In this document: one piece after another, positions 1-5,889 of the stretch
Layout: every line of letters starts with the position of its first letter
Position numbering within the stretch: the stretch's first letter is position 1
Assembly (NCBI RefSeq): GCF_900104215.1
Contig: NZ_FMXO01000020.1
Span: 1-64,000, forward strand
From: Desulfonatronum thiosulfatophilum
GTDB taxonomy: Bacteria; Desulfobacterota; Desulfovibrionia; Desulfovibrionales; Desulfonatronaceae
DNA: 64,000 bases
Reading direction: 5' to 3'
Position numbers and translations under genes: made by a program
Notes under the pieces: model-generated
Seen by the model: only the letters and a program-made list of their open reading frames with translations
What the model was told of the DNA's origin: nothing
The model's database searches: none

Positions 1-636
1 TACCAGCGCCTTGGGATTATCCAGCAGCACTTGGGCGGGGATGCCGCCGAAGTGGGCAAAGGCACCCTCCATGCCGGCCAGCCAAGCGGACTGCCGTTCA
101 TGGGCAAAGGCTGCGACGAATGGACGACGCGAGTAGCCCAGGGTGGCGACGAACAGATACACCCGCACCAACTCATCGCCGATCATTACCCGGCTGGTAC
201 CAAAATCAATCTGCAGTTGCCGGCCCGGCGGGGTCTCGAAGCGCAAGGTCGCCTTGGCCGCCGCCATGAGCTGCTGTCGAAAAGGTTGCACTGCCCGCTC
301 CACAGTACGCAGCGACACGCGAAGGCCATGCTGGCGAAGCAGTTCCTGCCTAACCACATCGGCATTGCCCCCATGTTGATGAAAGCACTGCTCCAGCCAC
401 GGCTCAATGCCATCCAGAAGTTTGCTGCGGGACGGCGTGCGGTAGGCCGCCCAGCCGCCCTGGCGCAGATAGTGCTTGACGGTGTTCTTGCTTATGCCCA
501 GTTCACGGGCGATGCGCTTGGCCCCCCAGCCAAGCTCGTGCAGTCGCAGCATGGCTGAAACATCATCAGGTGTTTGCATGAGGTCCCTCGTCTGGTCAGA
601 ATCAGAAGCGGGAACCGCATATCTCATGTCTTGCAT
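1..636 (-). CDS. istA: IS21-family transposase IstA, N-terminal part (partial)
   Basis: Catalyses cut-and-paste transposition together with an IstB ATPase. The frame is open from an ATG at 636 to the window edge, giving about 212 residues. An N-terminal helix-turn-helix is visible (LHELGWGAKRIARELGISKN). It is followed by the start of the DDE integrase fold, with the first catalytic aspartate in LQIDFG and a second in LLDNPKALV at the window edge; the third acidic residue is beyond the window. Other in-frame ATGs occur at 627 and 579, and 579 is the start closest to the usual family N-terminus. The visible part is intact, so the element may be active. Confidence 0.85.
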   Translation of the reverse strand, partial: MQDMRYAVPASDSDQTRDLMQTPDDVSAMLRLHELGWGAKRIARELGISKNTVKHYLRQGGWAAYRTPSRSKLLDGIEPWLEQCFHQHGGNADVVRQELLRQHGLRVSLRTVERAVQPFRQQLMAAAKATLRFETPPGRQLQIDFGTSRVMIGDELVRVYLFVATLGYSRRPFVAAFAHERQSAWLAGMEGAFAHFGGIPAQVLLDNPKALV

Positions 637-707
637 GGCTTCTCCACATCGGGAGGGGGGTCAATTCTTGGTGGCGCTAGGGGGTCAATTTATCCTGTCG
701 TCTGACA
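1..707 (-). mobile_element. IS21-family insertion sequence, left end (runs off the window)
   Basis: The element comprises the 5' part of an istA-type transposase gene plus about 70 bases of terminal DNA. The outer end reads TGTCAGACGACAGG inward from position 707. An 11-base direct repeat, GGGGGTCAATT, occurs at 656-666 and 680-690; repeated transposase-binding sites near the tips are typical of IS21 elements. The junction near 707 lies inside a TIR-domain reading frame, so this is an insertion into a gene. The istB gene and the right end lie outside the window. The exact tip and target duplication cannot be fixed without the other end. Confidence 0.8.
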
Positions 708-989
708 ATATTCTTGACTCTCGCTAAAAGCACGAGCCTGCGCGCTTTGGCGTTCGTGATTAGTCCACAACTTTTCTTTGTAGGCTTCAGATACGAACAT
801 GACGGTATATAGTGCACGGTTTTGATATATATCCGTTAAATATGTATAAAGATCTTTCCCCCAAAGCTTCGTCTCTTCGAACTTATCGTAAAAAACCTCA
901 ACACCATTTTCGCGTAGGTGGGTCGCGACACGATCGACGTAATCTCTGTCTTCACCAGCAAAAGATAGCGCAATATGATACTTACTCAC
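708..989 (-). pseudogene. TIR-domain protein, truncated by IS21 insertion
   Basis: Bacterial TIR domains are often NAD-degrading effectors in anti-phage systems. Reading starts at a GTG (987-989) preceded by an AAAGGGGG ribosome site. The sequence begins SKYHIALSFAGEDRDYVDRV, the betaA and box 1 of the TIR_2 type, and continues to WTNHERQSAQARAFSES. The glutamate in NHE sits where the NADase catalytic glutamate is expected. About 94 residues remain; the rest of the domain and any partner domain are separated by the IS21 element ending at 707. The remaining part of the gene would lie beyond the IS, outside the window. TIR identity is secure; a defence role is inferred from family and setting. 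Confidence 0.75.
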
Positions 990-1020
990 AGAGCCCCCTT
1001 TGTATATTTCTAACAGTGTT

Positions 1021-1026
1021 ATTATA
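1021..1026 (-). promoter_or_regulatory. Probable -10 element of the TIR gene
   Basis: TATAAT reads on the minus strand from 1026 to 1021, about 32 bases upstream of the GTG start of the TIR gene. No good -35 hexamer stands 16-18 bases upstream, so the promoter assignment is tentative. Confidence 0.35.
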
Positions 1027-1160
1027 CGGAACTCGCCAAAATCCGCCCCCCAAAAACTTAGCCTTAACACCTGCTGATTCTGCAAGCACCTTTAAAAAAA
1101 TGACCCAAATTTGTCATGTTATTTCAGTATATTGAGTAGCGCCTGTCAAATCATTCTTGA

Positions 1161-1253
1161 CTCCGAGGTCAGCTTTATGCTTTATGCTGAAGTTAGCTTT
1201 ATGCGGCAGCCGTATAATCACCGCAAGTGCGGGGCATAAAGCCAACCTCGGAG
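1161..1253. repeat. Inverted-repeat array with CTTTATGC motifs upstream of a recombinase gene fragment
   Basis: Arms at 1161-1180 and 1234-1253 are 20 bases each and match at 18 positions when inverted. The octamer CTTTATGC occurs at 1173-1180, 1180-1187 and 1197-1204, and inverted (GCATAAAG) at 1234-1241. Between them, TTATGCGGCAGCCGTATAA (about 1199-1217) is an imperfect palindrome like a tyrosine-recombinase core site. The right arm ends in the ribosome-binding sequence (GGAGG) of the following recombinase-like gene. It may be a recombination site, an operator, or both. Confidence 0.5.
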
Positions 1254-1259
1254 GAAATG

Positions 1260-1470
1260 ATGGATGAAACCGTGATAACTTTTGACGACTGGGAGAAGGT
1301 CTTGAAAACCAGTGCCCCACCGGAACGTTATCACGCCTATCGCCTATCGGGAAGCCATCGTCAAATTCCATTACTGGCTTCGGGAACCGATAACATACCA
1401 GATATTGAAGTCTTTAAACGACATTTGGAGTGGAAGCAATCGTATCTGGCTCCTGATCGTTACGCGTTCG
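1260..1470 (+). pseudogene. Tyrosine recombinase/integron-type integrase, N-terminal fragment, frameshifted
   Basis: Starts ATGATGGATGAAACC behind GGAGGAA. The protein reads MDETVITFDDWEKVLKTSA and PPERYHAY in one frame, REAIVKFHYWLRE in the next, then PDIEVFKRHLEWKQSYLAPD back in the first. The first shift is explained by a tandem 7-base duplication (CCTATCG twice, near 1337-1350). The pattern resembles the SAM-like N-terminal domain of integron-type and phage-type integrases. No catalytic R-H-R-Y domain is present here, so the gene is dead. A related fragment lies at 4430-4640. The family assignment rests on pattern only. Confidence 0.45.
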
Positions 1471-1501
1471 GGTGTTTTCGGGGTGTTTGGGTCGGACCGA
1501 G

Positions 1502-2314
1502 TTAATCTGTTGAATTTTGAGATAATACGTTCCATAATAATAGACTGTTATTTTGCCTTAGAACCCCAATTTCGTCCCCAAAATGGGCATTGTAAGAGTC
1601 TGGTGTCTCACGAAGCACCGATCCAGGGCTTTTGTCGTTCCCAATGATTTTCCTCCCAACCGCCTTGAATCCCAGCTTTGCCTGAATCCTCTCCACAAAT
1701 GCCCTGGTCCCAACGGCAATGCTGTTTGTCCAGTCCGGCTCCCGTCTTTCGCCGCAACCAAGTGCATCATCGACCCAGGATGCATAATCACGGACCAGAG
1801 TGGCTTCATCCGTACCCTCCAGGAATTCGAGCAGTTTTTCACGGTTGATGAGTCGGTACCTCTCGGGTGGTGAAGTGATTTCGTGATATCCGGTGAAAGG
1901 CCATTGTCGAGGATGTTCCACAACCCCCGCCCGGACCATGTTCAGATCAATGTACAGCATGCATTTGAGCAGATGCTTATCCGTATCCACGGCTGTGGCA
2001 TGGTAGCGGTCTTCCCAAAACGCACCCTTGCGATTTTTGCGCTGGTTGTACTCTTGGGCGGTTCTGCCGGCAACCAACTGGATTGATCTGGGCAGGGCCG
2101 TGACGTCTTCCTCGCTGAAAACCAAGAGGTGAATGTGATTTGAGGTGACGGTGTAGTTGAGGATCTGAAGCTGGTATCGCTTCCAGGCCTCAAAAAGCCA
2201 TTTGATCCAATTTTGCCTGTCACGGGAAAATTTGAGGAGAAACTCCCGCTTATGACACCGATGGGTAATGTGCCAGACATGACCTGGAACAAAGTATCGA
2301 TTGGCTCTTGGCAT
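1502..2314 (-). CDS. Y1/HUH transposase, REP-associated (RAYT-like)
   Basis: A single-tyrosine HUH nuclease of the IS200/RAYT superfamily, which cuts and joins single-stranded DNA at hairpins. It has 270 residues. The N-terminus MPRANRYFVPGHVWHITHRC is typical. The metal-binding HUH motif is SNHIHLLVF near residue 60, and the tyrosine helix follows at roughly residues 120-150 (LLKCMLYIDLNMVRAGVV). An extra C-terminal stretch of about 100 residues follows the catalytic domain. No strong ribosome site precedes the ATG. The start of this gene and its upstream DNA are repeated at 4095-4410. Apparently intact; family certain, mobility inferred. Confidence 0.85.
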   Translation of the reverse strand: MPRANRYFVPGHVWHITHRCHKREFLLKFSRDRQNWIKWLFEAWKRYQLQILNYTVTSNHIHLLVFSEEDVTALPRSIQLVAGRTAQEYNQRKNRKGAFWEDRYHATAVDTDKHLLKCMLYIDLNMVRAGVVEHPRQWPFTGYHEITSPPERYRLINREKLLEFLEGTDEATLVRDYASWVDDALGCGERREPDWTNSIAVGTRAFVERIQAKLGFKAVGRKIIGNDKSPGSVLRETPDSYNAHFGDEIGVLRQNNSLLLWNVLSQNSTD

Positions 2315-2450
2315 TGGCAGTGAATTCAGTTCTCAGCAGAGGGAATCTTAGAATGGCATTTTTGAAGGCAAAATTGGCATTCTAAAAAGAAAAAACAAGC
2401 ATATTTGAACTATTTGCTTCATATAATCAAATGGTTGACTCGGTCCGACC
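2136..2450. repeat. Long direct repeat, copy 1 (RAYT 5' end plus upstream hairpin)
   Basis: About 315 bases covering the first 60 codons of the intact Y1 transposase gene and its upstream DNA are repeated almost identically at 4095-4410. The non-coding part includes a 16-base-arm hairpin at 2348-2385 (TTAGAATGGCATTTTT paired with AAAATTGGCATTCTAA, 14 of 16 positions). Confidence 0.85.
2348..2385. repeat. Hairpin upstream of RAYT gene, copy 1
   Basis: Arms of 16 bases, two mismatches, six-base loop. An equivalent hairpin lies at 4307-4344 in the second copy. A hairpin at a fixed position upstream of an HUH transposase gene is a candidate recognition structure. Confidence 0.55.
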
Positions 2451-2502
2451 CCGTAACCCCCGCCGGGACTCGGTCCGACCCCGTAACCAACGAACTCGAT
2501 GT

Positions 2503-3744
2503 TCACCGGCCCCACAAAGATGACAGCGGAGCCGCCCAAAAGCCGTCTCCAAGGGGCAGGGTCTCCGAACCATCATAAAGAATTACGCACATCTTGAGCT
2601 GTTCTCCAGCGACACTCGATAGTCGTTTCAGACCTCTGAGGTCGCCAACCGTCACTGTCGCAGAAGCTTTCACCTCTACTCCAACCAGGTTTCCTGCTGC
2701 ATTCTCAATGATGAAATCGACCTCGTATTGGTCGTGATCGCGGTAGTAAAGAAGCTGACAATCGCTCTCCGCCGTAGCCATGTGCTTGCGCAATTCACCG
2801 TAGACAAAACACTCCAGAGCATTTCCAAAGCAATTACGATTCTTTTGTGCAAGTGTGGGCGTAACATTCGCCAGCGTAGATAAAAGACCGGAATCGACAA
2901 ACTGTATTTTAGGTGCTTTAACGATGCGTTTCAGTCTATTTTGCGCCCAGACTTCAATGCGCCTCAGCAAATACATCTGTTCGAACACGCCAATGTAACG
3001 GGCAGCGGTCTTGTGATCCAGCCCGACTTGCCCTCCAAGCTGGGAATAGTTACACATCTGTCCGGAAACTTGTGCCAGCGCCCGCAAAAATCTGGGAAGA
3101 TGATCAAGTTTTCCGACATCCGCCACATCACGCACATCACGTTGGATAATGGAGTTGATGTATTGTCTGCTCCATTCCGCCCTGCGTCGGGTTGAAGATC
3201 GGAATACAGCCTCGGGATAGCCTCCCCGCAAAACAGTCTCGATCAAGTCATTGCCAAGAAACGGTTGTGTCGCGGTTAAGAGATGACCGGTAAAAGCGCT
3301 GTCGACCCAATTTGCGTTGCTACCGTGAATTTCGCTTTGCGACAGCGGCAGCAGAGTCAACGTTTCCATCCGCCCGGCAAGCGAGTCGGCCACCATCGGC
3401 AGAGCCATCAAATTGGCGGACCCCGTCAAAAGAAAACGGCCGGGGCGTCGATCCTCATCGACTGTTTTTTTTATAGCGAGCAACAATTGAGGGGCTCGCT
3501 GGATTTCATCAATCACAGCACGATCGAGACTTCTGATCAAGCCCACGGGATCCTCTTTTGCTGCCAACAATGTAAGTTCATCGTCCAGAGTGAGGTAGCG
3601 CATCTCTTGGGCTGCTATCTGCCGCACAAGCGTGGTTTTGCCGGCTTGGCGAGGACCGACTACTAAAACAACGGGTGTATCAGCCATTGCCTCGGCGATG
3701 CGTGTCTCAAGAAGGCGAGGGTAGAGAACTTGAGTATTATCCAT
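2503..3744 (-). CDS. AAA_14/DUF4143 ATPase
   Basis: 413 residues, complete. An N-terminal AAA ATPase domain carries Walker A GPRQAGKTTLVR near residue 30 and Walker B AVIDEIQRAP near residue 97. A sensor-like LLTGSANL follows, and a C-terminal DUF4143 domain includes YYRDHDQYEVDFIIE, the PD-(D/E)XK-like part, and GVEVKAS. These ATPases are common in genomes and in mobile regions; their function is not settled, with nucleic-acid or toxin-antitoxin-like roles proposed. The gene sits between two RAYT copies, and two similar 16-base repeats lie upstream of its start. Identity is certain; function unknown. Confidence 0.85.
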   Translation of the reverse strand: MDNTQVLYPRLLETRIAEAMADTPVVLVVGPRQAGKTTLVRQIAAQEMRYLTLDDELTLLAAKEDPVGLIRSLDRAVIDEIQRAPQLLLAIKKTVDEDRRPGRFLLTGSANLMALPMVADSLAGRMETLTLLPLSQSEIHGSNANWVDSAFTGHLLTATQPFLGNDLIETVLRGGYPEAVFRSSTRRRAEWSRQYINSIIQRDVRDVADVGKLDHLPRFLRALAQVSGQMCNYSQLGGQVGLDHKTAARYIGVFEQMYLLRRIEVWAQNRLKRIVKAPKIQFVDSGLLSTLANVTPTLAQKNRNCFGNALECFVYGELRKHMATAESDCQLLYYRDHDQYEVDFIIENAAGNLVGVEVKASATVTVGDLRGLKRLSSVAGEQLKMCVILYDGSETLPLGDGFWAAPLSSLWGR

Positions 3745-3755
3745 GGTCTAAAAAA

Positions 3756-3837
3756 TACCGTGTAATCGGGAGGCAGTCAACTAAAACATGGGATTTTGAT
3801 GTCGTGCACATGGGAATATATTACTGTGTAATTGGGA
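3756..3837. promoter_or_regulatory. Paired 16-base repeats upstream of the DUF4143 ATPase (operator candidate)
   Basis: TACCGTGTAATCGGGA (3756-3771) and TACTGTGTAATTGGGA (3822-3837) agree at 14 of 16 positions. They are 66 bases apart, close to six helical turns, and lie just upstream of the start of the minus-strand ATPase gene. The spacing suits a cooperatively bound regulator, but no regulator is identified. Confidence 0.35.
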
Positions 3838-3941
3838 TTGAATCTGCAAATATCTTTTTAAAATAATGAGATATGCGCATATATATTTTCTATCGCGCAC
3901 CCATTAATTCCGCTGATTATATGACCCCTTGTCAGACCCAA

Positions 3942-4041
3942 CCGGTCGTTTCCCCCCAAAAAGATCTCTAATCGAGCATTCCCCCGAGCAGTCACATGAT
4001 AGAGGGCGCCCGGGAAACTCAATCCGTAGCGGTCTGGCCAT
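3942..4041 (-). pseudogene. Second-type RAYT transposase, N-terminal remnant with frameshift
   Basis: From ATG at 4041 the minus strand reads MARPLRIEFPG, then after a one-base shift ALYHVTARGNARLEIFL and GGNDRL. This is the standard N-terminus of a RAYT family distinct from the MPRANRYF type next to it. Only about 33 residues remain, without the HUH motif. It abuts the truncated copy at 4095-4273. Confidence 0.6.
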
Positions 4042-4094
4042 GCGAACGCCTTACCTGAAGGAAAATTAAAATCCAAGACCTGACACCGATTTCT

Positions 4095-4273
4095 TGATTT
4101 GAGGTGACGGTGTAGTTGAGGATCTGAAGCTGGTATCGCTTCCTGGCCTCAAAAAGCCATTTGATCCAATTTTGCCTGTCACGGTAAAATTTGAGGAGAA
4201 ACTCCCGCTTATGACACCGATGGGTAATGTGCCAGACATGACCTGGAATAAAGTATCGATTGGCTCTTGGCAT
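4095..4273 (-). pseudogene. RAYT-like transposase, N-terminal remnant (second copy)
   Basis: Sixty codons nearly identical to the intact gene at 1502-2314, starting MPRANRYFIPGHVWHITHRC and ending at TSN exactly before the HUH motif. After that the sequence diverges, so the copy was truncated at 4095. Some changes (V/I, S/Y, W/R) show that the copies have drifted. Confidence 0.8.
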
Positions 4274-4410
4274 TGGCAGTGAATTCAGTTCTCAGCAGAG
4301 GGAATCTTAGAATGGCATTTTTGAAGGCAAAATTGGCATTCTAAGGAGAAAAGACAAGCATATTTTAGCAATTTGCTTCATTTAATCAAAGAGTTGGTTC
4401 GGTCCGACCC
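4095..4410. repeat. Long direct repeat, copy 2
   Basis: Second copy of the sequence at 2136-2450, including the hairpin at 4307-4344 and a GGTCCGACC motif at 4401-4409. It is bounded on the right by the integrase-like fragment. Confidence 0.85.
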
Positions 4411-4429
4411 TGTAACGAGTCATCCAACC

Positions 4430-4640
4430 GGAATGCGTGGTCAATTTGGCCCGGAATACGCAATCGTATTGGCTCCTGATCGTTTCGCGGTCCGTCGAGA
4501 GGCGCTGCGCTGGTATTACCTGGAAGGGCGCAAGCGAATGAAACAGGAGAAGGGGCCATCGCCGGGAAAAACAGAACCCGGCGATGAGGATCGGGGTTCG
4601 GGTACAAACCCGCCTCTCAAGTTTCCACACTCAGGTACAT
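4430..4640 (+). pseudogene. Tyrosine recombinase-like fragment (internal part)
   Basis: The frame reads QFGPEYAIVLAPDRFAVRRE and continues ALRWYYLEGRKRMKQEKG, like the segment following the N-terminal domain in the fragment at 1260-1470. A near-identical 30-base stretch is shared: 1436-1466 and 4460-4489 differ by one base and one indel. This suggests either one gene split by the insertion of 1470-4430 or two related remnants. No catalytic domain follows. The frame stays open to 4732, but the later residues are not recognised. Confidence 0.4.
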
Positions 4641-4814
4641 TGAGAAATTTCCAATTCTCGCATATGAAAATCATCCTGCGATTGAACTTTTTGGTTCCTG
4701 CACCTGCGTTTTTGAACGAATTGCCGACTTAGGGCGTTGGCGGATGCTGATGTACCGTTTTTGCCCCACCCGTGCTTTTTGCTCTGCAATACTGGGCAAG
4801 AGGCATGTCTCAAT

Positions 4815-4864
4815 GGTAGGATAGGCATCCTGCCTGTCCGTGCAGGCAAGATGCCTGCACTACC
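4815..4864. repeat. Long hairpin repeat, REP/MITE-like
   Basis: Outer arms GGTAG (4815-4819) and CTACC (4860-4864) enclose GGCATCCTGCCTG (4824-4836) paired with CAGGCAAGATGCC (4843-4855), 12 of 13 positions. The 4641-4965 stretch otherwise contains no recognisable gene. Confidence 0.55.
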
Positions 4865-4965
4865 AAATTCAAAAACGGTATTTCAGTAACAGCCATATAC
4901 CTTAGGATATGTAAAACCGCGCAGTGCCCTCTGATCTTCACCTCGACGTCAACAGGAGGCTCGTA

Positions 4966-5697
4966 ATGGAACATCGAATGATCTGGCATGGACATGCCGC
5001 TTTTCAGATTGTCACGCCGAGCCTGAGCGTGTTGATCGATCCTTGGTTCGAGGGCAACCCGTCCTCTCGAACCACCCATGACGCCCTGGACAAGGTGGAT
5101 CTGGTGCTGGTCACCCACGATCACGGGGATCATGTGGGACAGGCCGTGGAGATCTGCAAAAAGACCGGGGCGCATCTATTGGGGATCGTGGAAACCGTGG
5201 CCAGGCTGAAATCACTGGGGCTTCCCGAGGACCAGGTGGTCAACGGCGTCGGCATGAACATCGGCGGCACCGTGCGCTTCCACAACCTCCAGGCGACCAT
5301 GGTTCAGGCCCAGCACTCCTCGGAAAGCGGGCTGGCCGTGGGCTACATTCTGAAACTGGAAGACGGAACCTGTCTGTACCATGCCGGGGATACGGGCATC
5401 TTTTCCACCATGGAAATCTACGGCCGGCTGTATTCCATCGATCTGGCCCTGCTGCCCATCGGCGGCGTGTTCACCATGGATCCCAGACAGGCGGCCATGG
5501 CCTGCGCCATGCTGCAATGCAAGGAAGTCGTACCCATGCACTGGGGATCGTTCCCGGTTCTGGAGCAGAACAGCGACGCCTTTGCCGAGCAATTGGGCAT
5601 TTATGCGGCCCAGGTCCGGCTGAACAGCATGAAGCCGGGTCAGACGCTGATCATGGGCAAGCAGAATCTGGACTTCGCGGCCAGGATTGAGGAGTAG
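4966..5697 (+). CDS. UPF0173 metal-dependent hydrolase (MBL fold)
   Basis: 243 residues from the ATG at 4966, chosen because AGGAGG lies eight bases upstream; a longer frame begins at 4924. The metallo-beta-lactamase motif THDHGDHVG is near residue 48. A further metal ligand set appears in YHAGDTGIF and PMHWGSFP, and the start is the typical [12 protein letters not shown]0173 proteins (YtkL type) bind two metal ions and hydrolyse unknown substrates. No signal peptide, so it is cytoplasmic. It is convergent with uvrC. Confidence 0.85.
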   Translation: MEHRMIWHGHAAFQIVTPSLSVLIDPWFEGNPSSRTTHDALDKVDLVLVTHDHGDHVGQAVEICKKTGAHLLGIVETVARLKSLGLPEDQVVNGVGMNIGGTVRFHNLQATMVQAQHSSESGLAVGYILKLEDGTCLYHAGDTGIFSTMEIYGRLYSIDLALLPIGGVFTMDPRQAAMACAMLQCKEVVPMHWGSFPVLEQNSDAFAEQLGIYAAQVRLNSMKPGQTLIMGKQNLDFAARIEE

Positions 5698-5825
5698 GAT
5701 TGCCGTCACATATGTGAGTATTGAGACAGTACCTACCGCGGGCTTTGCCCCAACCCAAACAGAAGATGTTTGAACCGCCCGCTTCGCTCAAGACGCCAAG
5801 GTCTCCAAGGAAGACAGAAAGTTTT

Positions 5826-5887
5826 TTTTCATTTGCCGGGAGCGGCAAATGAAAAGGCAGCTGTCCAAAACCGTTACCCGGTTTTGG
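5826..5887. repeat. Two hairpins between convergent genes
   Basis: A perfect 13-base stem (TTTTCATTTGCCG, 5826-5838, with 5843-5855) is followed by CCAAAACCG (5865-5873) paired with CGGTTTTGG (5879-5887). They lie between the hydrolase and uvrC, which converge. Neither has a clear U-tract on either strand, so terminator function is possible but not shown. Confidence 0.4.
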
Positions 5888-5889
5888 AA

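Larger units (their letters stand above)
1489..2486 (-). mobile_element. RAYT-like transposase unit bounded by GGTCGGACC-type repeats
   Basis: GGGTCGGACCGAG (1489-1501) directly abuts the stop codon of the Y1 transposase gene. The inverted motif ACTCGGTCCGACC occurs twice upstream of the gene at 2438-2450 and 2468-2480, each followed by CCGTAAC. A further copy, TTCGGTCCGACCCTGTAAC, lies at 4398-4416 beside a truncated copy of the same gene. The same palindromic half-sites on both sides of an HUH transposase gene suggest these are its ends or its REP-type targets. Confidence 0.5.

Noticed and set aside
4815-4864. CRISPR repeat
   Set aside because: A single palindromic unit without regularly spaced copies; no cas genes in the window.
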